DNA from: Candidatus Sulfotelmatobacter sp.
Lineage (GTDB): Bacteria > Acidobacteriota > Terriglobia > Terriglobales > Acidobacteriaceae
NCBI GenBank assembly: GCA_030037575.1
Contig: JASHRB010000029.1
Span: 1-5,921 of the forward strand
Reading direction: 5' to 3'
DNA length: 5,921 bases
Position numbers and translations under genes: made by a program. Under the pieces are notes generated by a model. It was given only the letters and a program-made list of their open reading frames with translations, was not told where the DNA came from and ran no database searches. Of the stretch, positions 1 through 5,921 are shown one piece after another. Within the stretch, counting starts at the first letter, position 1. Each line of letters starts with the position of its first letter.

Positions 1-1
1 G

Positions 2-970
2 AAGATCTATCTGAAACGCGAGGACTTGCTGCACACCGGCGCTCACAAAATCAACAACTGTCTCGGGCAGGCTCTGCTGGTCGAGCGCATGGGCAAGCAT
101 CGCGCCATCGCCGAGACCGGTGCCGGACAACATGGAGTGGCAACCGCGACTGTTTGTGCGCTCTTTGGTTTCGAGTGCGTTGTCTACATGGGGACCGAGG
201 ACATGCGGCGGCAGGAGTTGAACGTTTTCCGCATGCGGCTGCTGGGGGCCGAAGTGCGGGGCGTCGACTCGGGATCACGAACCCTGAAAGATGCAATCAA
301 CGAAGCCATGCGCGACTGGGTGACAAACGTGCGCAGCACCCATTATCTGTTGGGCAGCGTGCTGGGAGCGCACCCTTATCCCACGATGGTGCGCGATTTC
401 CATTGCGTCATCGGCCGCGAGGCGCGCGCGCAGGTGCAAAAAGCGGAAAGAAAGCTGCCCAGCGCGGTCATCGCGTGTGTCGGGGGAGGATCGAACGCGA
501 TCGGCATTTTCCATGAATTCCTGGGAGACCAGCAGGTGCAGTTGATCGGCGTCGAAGCGGGCGGCCGCGGCGAAAATCTGGGCGAGCACGCAGCCCGCTT
601 TCGCGGAGGCTCGCCCGGAGTTTTGCAGGGAACGTACTCTTACGTGCTGCAGGACTCCGCCGGACAGATCGCGCATACCCACTCGGTCTCGGCGGGCCTC
701 GATTATCCTTCCATCGGGCCCGAGCACGCCGCCCTGCGCGATGCGGGGCGGGCCGAATACGTCCCCGCCTCGGATGCGGAGGCGCTCGAGGCGACAACGT
801 TGCTGGCGCGGATAGAAGGAATTATTCCCGCTCTCGAGTCCGCCCACGCGGTGGCGGAAGCGATCAAGCGCGCTCCAAAAATGAAAAGGTCAGAGGTCGT
901 CATCGTAAACATTTCCGGACGCGGCGACAAAGATCTAGGGATCTTGAGAGAGAACTTAGGTCTGGCTTAG
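2..970 (+). CDS. trpB: Tryptophan synthase beta subunit, 5'-truncated by window edge
   Basis: PLP enzyme that condenses indole with L-serine to give L-tryptophan, working in the cytoplasm as an alpha2-beta2 complex with TrpA. The reading frame is already open at base 2, where 322 residues remain. Seen in the sequence: HTGAHKINN with the PLP-binding lysine at codon 47-49 (Salmonella K87), AETGAGQHG with the catalytic glutamate at 113-115 (E109), the phosphate-cradling GGGSNAIG loop at 482-505, the COMM-domain stretch [27 protein letters not shown], and [10 protein letters not shown] whose serine (914-916) matches S377 facing the pyridine nitrogen. The constant offset of 71-72 residues to the Salmonella numbering means about 71 codons lie upstream of the window. 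There is no frameshift, and the C-terminus is complete with a TAG stop. trpA follows after a gap that is rather long for this pair. Confidence 0.97.
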   Translation, partial: KIYLKREDLLHTGAHKINNCLGQALLVERMGKHRAIAETGAGQHGVATATVCALFGFECVVYMGTEDMRRQELNVFRMRLLGAEVRGVDSGSRTLKDAINEAMRDWVTNVRSTHYLLGSVLGAHPYPTMVRDFHCVIGREARAQVQKAERKLPSAVIACVGGGSNAIGIFHEFLGDQQVQLIGVEAGGRGENLGEHAARFRGGSPGVLQGTYSYVLQDSAGQIAHTHSVSAGLDYPSIGPEHAALRDAGRAEYVPASDAEALEATTLLARIEGIIPALESAHAVAEAIKRAPKMKRSEVVIVNISGRGDKDLGILRENLGLA

Positions 971-1043
971 CGCCTTTTGATTTTCAATTCCCATTGCCGG
1001 TCTGGTTGTCCGCAATCGGCAATTCGAAGTCGACAACAGGAAA
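971..1043 (+). other. trpB-trpA spacer with a weak inverted repeat
   Basis: The spacer is AT-richer than the flanking genes. It contains a perfect 7-base inverted repeat, ATTGCCG at 993-999 and CGGCAAT at 1017-1023, with a 17-base loop. No U-tract follows and no promoter pair is convincing. It could be a modest RNA hairpin in the trp message or chance. The trpA frame is open back to a TGA at 978-980 but has no ATG, GTG or TTG in that stretch before 1044, so it is unlikely to be coding. Confidence 0.3.
1038..1043 (+). promoter_or_regulatory. Ribosome binding site deciding the trpA start
   Basis: AGGAAA lies directly against the TTG at 1044 but 6 bases before the GTG at 1050. Normal Shine-Dalgarno spacing therefore favours GTG 1050 as the initiation codon over TTG 1044. 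Confidence 0.6.
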
Positions 1044-1049
1044 TTGCAG

Positions 1050-1811
1050 GTGCCTCTTACTTTCTATAAAAAGCCGGGGCTGGTGGTGTATGTAACCTGC
1101 GGCGATCCCGATTTGGCCACCACGCGGGACATTGTGCTGGCCACCCTGGCGGCCGGGGCAGATGTCATCGAACTGGGCGTGCCCTTCAGCGACCCGGTGG
1201 CCGACGGGCCGGTGATCCAGAAAGCCAGCGAACGCGCCTTAAAGAATGGCACTTGCCTTTCTCAAGTTCTAACCCTGGCCGCCGAGGTGCGGCAACAGAC
1301 GCAATCTGCGGGACTGGTGGTTTTCTCATACCTGAATCCGATTTTGCGAATGGGGATGGAAAAATTTTGCAGGGTGGCGCGCCATGCCGGTGTGGACGGT
1401 GTGCTGCTGACGGATTTGCCTATCGAAGAAGCGGATGAATATGTGCAGGCGGCGCGGGCTCATGATCTGGCGCCCATTTTTCTGGCCGCGCCCACCAGCC
1501 GAGATGAGCGCTTGAAGCGCATCGCCCAAGCGTCCCAAGGATTTGTGTACGCGGTGTCGCGGACAGGAGTAACCGGAGCGCGCCAGAAGCTGGCGGATGA
1601 TGCCAGACCATTGGTGCGGCGTTTGCGGCGGGTCACGAAACTGCCCATCGCCATTGGATTCGGCATTTCAACCGCGGAGCAGTTTGCCGAGGCGGGCGAT
1701 TTCGCCGAGGCGGCGGTGGTGGGCAGCGCGGTTGTCGAGACCATTGAACGAAACCCGGGGCGGGAAGCGGAGGCTGTATCCGCCTTCGTACGCAAGCTCT
1801 GCGGCCGGTGA
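1050..1811 (+). CDS. trpA: Tryptophan synthase alpha subunit
   Basis: Cleaves indole-3-glycerol phosphate to indole and glyceraldehyde 3-phosphate; the indole is channelled to TrpB. It is a TIM-barrel protein of 253 residues from the GTG start, or 255 if the TTG at 1044 is used. Seen: VTCGDPD near the N-terminus; ELGVPFSDPVADGP carrying the catalytic glutamate (1170-1172, E. coli E49) and aspartate (1203-1205, E. coli D60) with the correct spacing of 11; LTDLPIEEADEY; YAVSRTGVTGAR for the loop-6 region; and the phosphate-binding GFGIS and VVGSAVV segments near the end. The N-terminus is about eight residues shorter than the E. coli protein, so the leading helix is reduced, which I believe is usual in acidobacterial homologues. 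It follows trpB and is 15 bases from the chorismate mutase gene, suggesting co-transcription with it. Confidence 0.96.
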   Translation: MPLTFYKKPGLVVYVTCGDPDLATTRDIVLATLAAGADVIELGVPFSDPVADGPVIQKASERALKNGTCLSQVLTLAAEVRQQTQSAGLVVFSYLNPILRMGMEKFCRVARHAGVDGVLLTDLPIEEADEYVQAARAHDLAPIFLAAPTSRDERLKRIAQASQGFVYAVSRTGVTGARQKLADDARPLVRRLRRVTKLPIAIGFGISTAEQFAEAGDFAEAAVVGSAVVETIERNPGREAEAVSAFVRKLCGR

Positions 1812-1826
1812 AGGGCGAAGGCGCGA

Positions 1827-2147
1827 ATGGATATCGCAGATTGGCGTAAGAAAATCGACGCACTCGACCGGCGGCTGGTCGACCTGCTGAGCGAGCGTGC
1901 GCGGGCTGCCATCGAGATCGGCCGGCTCAAGCGGAACACCCGTTTGCCCATCTACGAACCGGATCGCGAACGGATGGTGTTTGATAATGTGCAAAAAGAA
2001 AACCCCGGACCTCTTCCCGGACCTGATCTGGTGCGCATTTTCGAGCGCATCATGGACGTGATGCGGAATATTCAGAAAGAAGGAATCCTGGCTTCCCCGG
2101 AAGCTCCGGAAGCCGAGACCGAACTGGATTCCGAAGGGAATCACTGA
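1827..2147 (+). CDS. aroQ: Chorismate mutase, monofunctional AroQ class
   Basis: Rearranges chorismate to prephenate, the branch point for phenylalanine and tyrosine. It is 106 residues and all-helical by sequence, the size of the isolated AroQ domain. Aligned by eye to the mutase domain of E. coli PheA, the active-site residues map as R11 to R7, R28 to R24, K39 to K35, D48 to E44, R51 to R47, E52 to E48 and Q88 to Q83; the position of S84 is M79. PDRERMVFDNV is a typical family stretch. The tail after about residue 86 is acidic and probably disordered, and includes a short tandem PEA repeat. There is no dehydratase, dehydrogenase or ACT domain. GAAGG at 1817-1821 sits 5 bases before the ATG. 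It lies between trpA and the DAHP synthase gene in a tight cluster. The symbol is by class; the same name is also used elsewhere for dehydroquinase. Confidence 0.9.
   Translation: MDIADWRKKIDALDRRLVDLLSERARAAIEIGRLKRNTRLPIYEPDRERMVFDNVQKENPGPLPGPDLVRIFERIMDVMRNIQKEGILASPEAPEAETELDSEGNH
2097..2114 (+). repeat. Two-copy 9-base tandem repeat in the chorismate mutase tail
   Basis: CCGGAAGCT is followed directly by CCGGAAGCC, with 8 of 9 bases identical, encoding PEA-PEA in the acidic C-terminal tail outside the catalytic helices. It is probably a small slippage product with no functional meaning. Confidence 0.4.
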
Positions 2148-2156
2148 AGGCCGCCT

Positions 2157-3176
2157 ATGATTGTAGCCATGCAGGACGTTGCGGATGAAATCCAGATTCA
2201 GCAGGTGATCGACCTTCTGGTGAAGCTGGGATTTGAAGTGCACCGCTCGACCGGAGCGCGGCAAACCGTGCTGGGCGCGGTGGGCGCGGGAATTGATTTC
2301 GACATTCGCAACATCGAACTGCTGCCGGGGGTGCAGGAGGTTCATCGCATCAGCTCGCCCTACAAGCTGGCGGGCAAAGGCTTTCGCCCGGAAGGGACGA
2401 TTGTGAAGCTGGCCAACGGCATCCGCGTTGGCGGCAATGAAGTGGTGGTCATGGCGGGGCCGTGTTCGGTGGAAACCCGCGAGCAAATCTTGGCCACGGC
2501 GGAAGCGGTTTCAAAAGCCGGGGCAAAGGTTTTGCGCGGCGGCGCCTTTAAACCGCGCAGCTCTCCTTATTCATTTCAAGGGCACGGCGAAGACGCCCTG
2601 AAATTGCTTCGCGAAGCGGGCGAGAAATTCCAGCTGCTTGTGATCAGCGAAGTCATGGAAATTTCGCAAATTGCCCTGATGCTGCCCTACGTCGATATTC
2701 TGCAGGTGGGAGCGCGCAACATGCAGAACTTTAATCTGCTGCGGGAACTGGGAAAAGTGCGCAAGCCCGTGCTGCTGAAACGCGGTATCGCCGCCACCCT
2801 CGAAGAATTGCTGCTTTCGGCGGAATACATCATGGCCGGGGGCAACTATGACGTCATCCTGTGCGAGCGCGGCATCCGCACCTTCGAAACGTACACCCGC
2901 AACACCATGGACATTTCCGCCATTCCCATCATCCACAAACTCTCCCATCTGCCCATGACTGCGGATCCATCGCACGGTACCGGACGACGCGACAAAGTTT
3001 CTCCCATGGCGCGAGCCGCGGTCGCGGCCGGAGCGGACGCCTTGTTGATCGAAGTTCACTGTGATCCCGAAAAAGCCTGGTCGGACGGCGCGCAGTCCTT
3101 GTTTCCCCAGCAGTTCTCCCAGTTGATGGATGAATTGCGCATGATTGCGCCGGCCGTGGGACGGAAGATCGGTTAA
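2157..3176 (+). CDS. aroF: 3-deoxy-7-phosphoheptulonate (DAHP) synthase, type I-beta
   Basis: First enzyme of the shikimate pathway: phosphoenolpyruvate plus erythrose 4-phosphate give DAHP. It has 339 residues against 338 remembered for Thermotoga maritima, and the same architecture. Residues 1 to about 70 form a ferredoxin-like regulatory domain starting MIVAMQ and ending near [11 protein letters not shown]; a TIM barrel follows. All four metal ligands of the Thermotoga enzyme are present one residue later: C103 (AGPCSVE), H273 ([10 protein letters not shown]), E299 ([10 protein letters not shown]) and D310 (WSDG). The substrate-binding [26 protein letters not shown] and [11 protein letters not shown] segments are all intact. 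H29 and S31 match the positions I recall as tyrosine contacts in the Thermotoga regulatory domain, so tyrosine feedback is likely. GAAGG at 2146-2150 overlaps the stop codon of the upstream mutase, which implies translational coupling. Often also named aroG or aroA. Confidence 0.96.
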   Translation: MIVAMQDVADEIQIQQVIDLLVKLGFEVHRSTGARQTVLGAVGAGIDFDIRNIELLPGVQEVHRISSPYKLAGKGFRPEGTIVKLANGIRVGGNEVVVMAGPCSVETREQILATAEAVSKAGAKVLRGGAFKPRSSPYSFQGHGEDALKLLREAGEKFQLLVISEVMEISQIALMLPYVDILQVGARNMQNFNLLRELGKVRKPVLLKRGIAATLEELLLSAEYIMAGGNYDVILCERGIRTFETYTRNTMDISAIPIIHKLSHLPMTADPSHGTGRRDKVSPMARAAVAAGADALLIEVHCDPEKAWSDGAQSLFPQQFSQLMDELRMIAPAVGRKIG

Positions 3177-3179
3177 GCC

Positions 3180-3209
3180 GCCGCCCCGGCGCAAATTCGC
3201 CGGGACGGC
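3180..3209 (+). terminator. GC-rich hairpin after the DAHP synthase gene
   Basis: CCCGGCG at 3185-3191 pairs with CGCCGGG at 3198-3204 around a 6-base loop (CAAATT). After one C-A mismatch the stem continues for four more pairs, 3180-3183 with 3206-3209. It starts 4 bases after the stop codon. No U-tract follows, so it is not a textbook intrinsic terminator. It may protect the 3' end of the message or terminate only partly. Confidence 0.5.
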
Positions 3210-3211
3210 TA

Positions 3212-3239
3212 TTGCGCGCTGTACTGGTTCGTCTACAAT
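3212..3239 (+). promoter_or_regulatory. Putative sigma70-type promoter for tyrA
   Basis: TACAAT at 3234-3239 matches the -10 consensus at 5 of 6 positions. TTGCGC at 3212-3217 matches TTG of the -35 box, with a 16-base spacer. Transcription would start near 3246, leaving a leader of roughly 37 bases before the tyrA ATG. The position just downstream of the hairpin supports a separate tyrA transcript. Sequence only; the -35 match is weak. Confidence 0.4.
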
Positions 3240-3282
3240 CGAGTTCTTTTCCCCGCGATTTCTGGTTACCCGGCGGTGAAGA

Positions 3283-4143
3283 ATGCCCATTCGCCAAATT
3301 ACGGTCATCGGCACCGGCCTCATCGGCGGTTCGTTTGCCCTGGCGCTGCGCAAACGGCGCTGGGCGGGGAAAATCGTAGGATGCGATCGTCAGTCTGCGT
3401 TGCGAAAAGCCAAGATGTGCGGCGCGATCGAAATTGGATTCACCGAGCCCGCCCAGGCCGTTCGCGGCAGCCAATTGGTGGTGTTGGCCACGCCGGTGCT
3501 GGCCATCATCGATCTTGTCGGACGGATTGGGCGAAGCCTGTCCCCCACCACATTGCTCACCGACGTTGGCAGCACCAAAGCAGGGGTGATGCAACAGGCG
3601 CTCAAAGTTTTCGGAAAAAATACGGGCGAGCGATTTCTGGGCGGACATCCCATGGCGGGAAAGGAATACTCCGGGGTCGATTACGCCGATGCGGATTTGT
3701 TTCAGAACGCAGTGTGGTTCCTGACGCCTCTGCCCCGCCAGAATTTGCACGCGGGAATCTTCGCAGAATTCATTGGCTGGATCGACCAAATCGGCGCCCG
3801 GGTTGCCATGCTTCCGGCCGATGACCACGATCGCCTATGCGCATGGATTAGCCATCTTCCCCAGATGGTTTCGACCGCGTTGGCCGCGGCATTAGTGGAG
3901 GAATTTGGAGAAGATGCACCGCTGCTTCCGGCCGGTGGCCGCGCCTTGCGCGAGATGACGAGAATAGCGGCGAGCCCTTATTCCATGTGGCGCGATATCG
4001 CCATCTCCAACCGGCAAAATTTGTCGGATGCACTGTTCAAGGTGGAGCAGCGCATCGCGCATATCCGTGAGAATTTGACCACGCGGGCTCTGGCCGAGGA
4101 ATTCGAGTTAGCCCATGGACTCAAGAAAACGGAAAAACCATGA
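3283..4143 (+). CDS. tyrA: Prephenate dehydrogenase
   Basis: Oxidatively decarboxylates prephenate to 4-hydroxyphenylpyruvate, the direct precursor of tyrosine. It has 286 residues: an N-terminal Rossmann domain with GTGLIGGS at 10-17, and an alpha-helical C-terminal dimerisation domain. D35 at the end of the second strand (VGCDR) suggests NAD rather than NADP. Active-site stretches by family comparison with the Aquifex enzyme are DVGSTKAGV with S97, GGHPMAGKEYSG with the catalytic H122, AWISHLPQM with H191, and MTRIAASPYSMWRDI at 225-239 with R227. There is no ACT domain and no fused mutase, so the adjacent chorismate mutase is the natural supplier of prephenate. The ATG at 3283 has only a GGTGA-like element 3 bases upstream. 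An arogenate-using cyclohexadienyl dehydrogenase cannot be excluded from sequence. Confidence 0.94.
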   Translation: MPIRQITVIGTGLIGGSFALALRKRRWAGKIVGCDRQSALRKAKMCGAIEIGFTEPAQAVRGSQLVVLATPVLAIIDLVGRIGRSLSPTTLLTDVGSTKAGVMQQALKVFGKNTGERFLGGHPMAGKEYSGVDYADADLFQNAVWFLTPLPRQNLHAGIFAEFIGWIDQIGARVAMLPADDHDRLCAWISHLPQMVSTALAAALVEEFGEDAPLLPAGGRALREMTRIAASPYSMWRDIAISNRQNLSDALFKVEQRIAHIRENLTTRALAEEFELAHGLKKTEKP

Positions 4144-4272
4144 TGCACCACCGCGACCCGGCGAAAACCTGTTTTCCTCTCCCCATCCGCACCTGGATCG
4201 GCGGGAGTCCGCTGGCATTAGACTGGTGAGCTCTGTGTCGGTGTGCTGAGTTTGATTTAAAATGCGGACGCG
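4144..4272 (+). other. tyrA-scoA spacer with palindrome, small hairpin and a -10-like box
   Basis: No gene is seen here. GAAAAC at 4163-4168 and GTTTTC at 4171-4176 form a perfect 6-base palindrome around CT, too tight for a good RNA hairpin but suitable for a dimeric regulator site. A short stem pairs 4199-4204 with 4209-4214 around GAGT, including one G-U pair. TAAAAT at 4258-4263 resembles a -10 box, but no matching -35 is found, and it would place the transcript start about at the scoA ATG. scoA therefore probably has its own promoter here, not clearly identified. Confidence 0.35.
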
Positions 4273-4971
4273 ATGAACAAAGTCGTTGCCAATGCCGACG
4301 AGGCCATTCGCGACGTGGTCGACGGATGTTCCATCATGTTTGGAGGCTTCGGTCTGTGCGGCAATCCGGAGAACCTGACTCGTGCCCTGGTGCGCAAAGG
4401 CACCAAGAATCTGACCACCATCAGCAACAACGCCGGGGTCGACGGTTTGGGCATCGGCTTGTTGCTCGCCGCGGGACAGATTCGCCGGCACATCGGCACC
4501 TATGTCGGGGAAAACAAATTGCTCGAAGCCATGGTTCTCGACGGTCGAGTGCAACTGGATCTGGTGCCCCAGGGTACTTTTTCTGAGCGCATCCGCGCCG
4601 CCGGCGCCGGCATTCCGGCGTTTTTTACTCCCACCGGCGTGGGCACCGTCGTGGCCGAAGGCAAAGAAACACGCGAGTTTGACGGCCGCCTGTACGTGAT
4701 GGAGCGTGCCCTCAAGGCCGATTTTGCCTTTGTGAAAGCGTGGAAGGGCGATCGCATGGGGAACCTCGTCTATCGCAAGACGGCGCGCAACTTCAATCCC
4801 ATTATGGCGACCGCGGCGAAAATAACGATCGCGGAAGTGGAGCACTTGGTGGAGGCCGGTGAACTCGATGGCGACCGGATTCATACCCCCTCGATCTACG
4901 TGAAGAGAATTTTTCAAGGCCAGTTATACGAGAAGCAGATTGAAAAGCGAACACTGAGAAAAGCCAGCTGA
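4273..4971 (+). CDS. scoA: 3-oxoacid CoA-transferase subunit A (SCOT alpha)
   Basis: One half of a family I CoA-transferase that moves CoA from succinyl-CoA to acetoacetate, giving acetoacetyl-CoA and succinate in the cytoplasm. It has 232 residues, the usual length. Seen: the signature [16 protein letters not shown] at about 24-39, [78 protein letters not shown], and a C-terminal IYVKRIF...[12 protein letters not shown]. These follow the N-terminal half of the mammalian mitochondrial SCOT closely and fit it better than the 3-oxoadipate transferase PcaI. The start agrees with the family N-terminus; the ribosome site (GCGGA, 4265-4268) is weak. scoB follows after 2 bases. Confidence 0.94.
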   Translation: MNKVVANADEAIRDVVDGCSIMFGGFGLCGNPENLTRALVRKGTKNLTTISNNAGVDGLGIGLLLAAGQIRRHIGTYVGENKLLEAMVLDGRVQLDLVPQGTFSERIRAAGAGIPAFFTPTGVGTVVAEGKETREFDGRLYVMERALKADFAFVKAWKGDRMGNLVYRKTARNFNPIMATAAKITIAEVEHLVEAGELDGDRIHTPSIYVKRIFQGQLYEKQIEKRTLRKAS

Positions 4972-4973
4972 CC

Positions 4974-5660
4974 ATGGCAGCCGTAATGAACAAGCCCGGC
5001 AAAGACGTCGACAAGCGTGAGCGCATCGTCACGCGTATCGCCCGCGAGTTGCGCGACGGATTTTATGTGAACCTGGGTATCGGTATGCCTACGCTCATCG
5101 CCAACCACGTACCGCCGGGAATCGAAGTCGTTCTCCAATCCGAAAACGGAATGCTGGGAATCGGGCCTTATCCGCTCGCAGGCCAGGAAGACGCCGATTT
5201 GATCAACGCGGGCAAAGAGACCGTCACCGAGATGGCGGGGACGTCTTATTTCTCGAGCGCCGATTCGTTTGCCATGATCCGCGGCGGGCATGTCGATTTA
5301 AGCGTGCTGGGGGCAATGGAAGTGGATGAGAAGGGAAATCTCGCCAACTGGATGATCCCCGGAAAAATGGTCAAAGGCATGGGGGGCGCGATGGATCTCG
5401 TCGCCGGCGCTCGCCGCGTGATCATTGCGATGGAACATACCACCCGCGAAGGAGCACCCAAGATTTTGAGGAAATGCACGTTGCCCCTCACTGGAGTGGG
5501 CGTGGTCGACACCATTGTGACCGAGATGGCCTATATGCGCGTGACCAAGGATGGACTGGTGCTCGAAGAAGTTGCGCCGGGATTGACGGCGGAACAGGTG
5601 CAGCGCGCCACGCAAGCCACCCTGAGGGTGGCCGGGAATTTGAGATCGATGGAAAACTGA
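4974..5660 (+). CDS. scoB: 3-oxoacid CoA-transferase subunit B (SCOT beta)
   Basis: Catalytic partner of ScoA; its glutamate forms the covalent glutamyl-CoA thioester. It has 228 residues. Seen: [26 protein letters not shown] with the catalytic glutamate E57 (5142-5144), [73 protein letters not shown] and [17 protein letters not shown], matching the C-terminal half of mammalian SCOT throughout. The ATG is 2 bases after the scoA stop and has no strong Shine-Dalgarno, so translation is probably coupled. A second in-frame ATG at 4986 would remove four residues and cannot be excluded. The last residues are ordinary for the family. Its stop lies 15 bases from the stop of a convergent minus-strand gene. 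Confidence 0.95.
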   Translation: MAAVMNKPGKDVDKRERIVTRIARELRDGFYVNLGIGMPTLIANHVPPGIEVVLQSENGMLGIGPYPLAGQEDADLINAGKETVTEMAGTSYFSSADSFAMIRGGHVDLSVLGAMEVDEKGNLANWMIPGKMVKGMGGAMDLVAGARRVIIAMEHTTREGAPKILRKCTLPLTGVGVVDTIVTEMAYMRVTKDGLVLEEVAPGLTAEQVQRATQATLRVAGNLRSMEN

Positions 5661-5665
5661 GGGGG

Positions 5666-5684
5666 CGGATTGCGGCTAAATCCG
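5666..5684. terminator. Weak hairpin between convergent gene ends
   Basis: CGGATT at 5666-5671 pairs perfectly with AATCCG at 5679-5684 around a 7-base loop. It starts 6 bases after the scoB stop and covers the stop codon of the minus-strand gene. The 6-base stem has no U-tract on either strand, so any terminator role is speculative. Confidence 0.25.
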
Positions 5685-5876
5685 GAATGGCAGGGCCAGC
5701 AGCCGGAAAGGCAGCGTGATCGCCAGAGAAACAACCTCCAGCGCTCCGTGCACCGCCACCCCAACGATCCGGAAAGGCAACAGCAGCAACCATACCAACG
5801 GATAGGCGATCAGCGCCAGCAGGGCGAGCGGCCAGCAGATCACGAAAAGCACGCAGCACAACAGAAAGGTGAACAT
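5676..5876 (-). CDS. Small hydrophobic membrane protein with LPFR motifs, unknown function
   Basis: I do not recognise this 66-residue protein. Residues 2-35 have no charged residue and are rich in Leu, Val, Ile, Phe and Trp, long enough for one long or two short membrane passes broken at P16 and P26. C7, C8 and C14 cluster near the start. The motif LPFR occurs three times, at residues 33-36, 55-58 and 62-65, followed each time by I or L; the few charges are R36, E47, R58 and R65, with H43 as a further polar group. The C-terminal part looks amphipathic. It has an ATG start with AGAAG 4 bases upstream (complement of 5881-5885) and a -10-like TATACT just before that. It lies convergent to scoB without overlapping it, which supports a real gene over an antisense shadow. 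A chance hydrophobic frame remains possible. Confidence 0.55.
   Translation of the reverse strand: MFTFLLCCVLFVICWPLALLALIAYPLVWLLLLPFRIVGVAVHGALEVVSLAITLPFRLLALPFRI
5682..5780 (-). repeat. Three near-identical 12-base repeats encoding LPFR
   Basis: Read on the plus strand, CCGGAATGGCAG (5682-5693), CCGGAAAGGCAG (5703-5714) and CCGGAAAGGCAA (5769-5780) differ from one another by one or two bases. They are spaced 21 and 66 bases apart, both multiples of three, so all three encode Leu-Pro-Phe-Arg in the frame of the minus-strand protein. Confidence 0.6.
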
Positions 5877-5901
5877 GGGACTTCTGGTTCTTTCCTGATT
5901 G

Positions 5902-5907
5902 AGTATA
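5902..5907 (-). promoter_or_regulatory. Putative -10 box for the small membrane protein gene
   Basis: On the minus strand the bases read TATACT, 5 of 6 to the -10 consensus, giving a start near 5895 and a leader of about 20 bases. The -35 box would fall beyond the right edge, so the promoter cannot be completed here. Confidence 0.35.
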
Positions 5908-5921
5908 CGGCGGCGCCACCG

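Noticed and set aside
1668..2486. Long open frame on the minus strand (272 codons)
   Set aside because: It lies fully antisense to trpA, chorismate mutase and DAHP synthase, whose motifs are unmistakable. It has low-complexity composition with many His, Arg and Pro and no recognisable domain; such frames are common opposite GC-rich genes.
3276..3824. Alternative plus-strand frame starting at GTG 3276, 7 bases before the tyrA ATG
   Set aside because: Its translation is Arg/His/Ser-rich without motifs, whereas the frame from 3283 gives a complete prephenate dehydrogenase.
2571..3828. Two long minus-strand frames, 2571-3353 and 2929-3828
   Set aside because: They are antisense to the DAHP synthase and tyrA genes, overlap each other, and show no motifs; shadows of GC-biased codon use.
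4262..4276. Four-codon upstream ORF (ATG CGG ACG CGA TGA) whose stop overlaps the scoA ATG
   Set aside because: It has no ribosome site of its own and is too short to separate from chance, although the ATGA overlap is of the kind seen in coupled starts.
4108..4917. Minus-strand frame of 269 codons opposite scoA
   Set aside because: It is the mirror of scoA codons and has no domain; scoA matches SCOT along its whole length.
5488..5919. Minus-strand frame of 143 codons overlapping scoB and the small membrane gene
   Set aside because: It runs antisense through the scoB 3' end and is Arg/Pro/Ala-rich; the 66-residue frame in the same region has better start signals and no overlap with scoB.
1..5921. 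CRISPR arrays, tRNA or rRNA genes, insertion sequences, toxin-antitoxin or phage genes
   Set aside because: No regularly spaced direct repeats, no tRNA-like cloverleaf, no terminal inverted repeats or transposase motifs were seen; all long plus-strand frames are assigned to known metabolic enzymes.

Overview
The window is ordinary bacterial chromosome, GC-rich (about 60% by eye) and densely coded. It holds the end of a tryptophan operon, three genes of the chorismate/tyrosine branch, a two-subunit 3-oxoacid CoA-transferase and one small unrecognised membrane protein on the opposite strand. The gene order (trpB, trpA, chorismate mutase, type I-beta DAHP synthase, tyrA), the short TrpA N-terminus and the SCOT-type CoA-transferase fit a soil Acidobacteriota (Terriglobia-like) genome. 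That assignment is an inference from remembered protein flavour, not from a search.

Layout: 2-970 is trpB, lacking about its first 71 codons at the left edge. A 79-base spacer leads to trpA (1050-1811, GTG start preferred). A monofunctional AroQ-type chorismate mutase (1827-2147) and DAHP synthase (2157-3176) follow with gaps of only 15 and 9 bases, so trpA, the mutase and the synthase look like one transcription unit. After the synthase comes a strong GC-rich hairpin and a sigma70-like promoter, then tyrA (3283-4143). A 129-base spacer with a small palindrome separates tyrA from scoA (4273-4971) and scoB (4974-5660), which are 2 bases apart. Convergent to scoB on the minus strand is a 66-residue, very hydrophobic protein (5676-5876) with three copies of an LPFR motif, and a -10-like element near the right edge.

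How the genes work together: DAHP synthase commits carbon to the shikimate pathway, and chorismate is its end product. TrpB and TrpA finish tryptophan. Chorismate mutase makes prephenate, which TyrA oxidises toward tyrosine. The synthase keeps an N-terminal ferredoxin-like regulatory domain of the Thermotoga maritima type, with the two residues I recall as tyrosine contacts, so feedback by tyrosine is likely. ScoAB moves CoA from succinyl-CoA to acetoacetate; it is a separate catabolic function whose link to the aromatic genes may be only positional.

I found no RNA genes, mobile elements, CRISPR arrays or defence systems, and no evidence of a novel multi-gene system. The least explained item is the small LPFR-repeat membrane protein.
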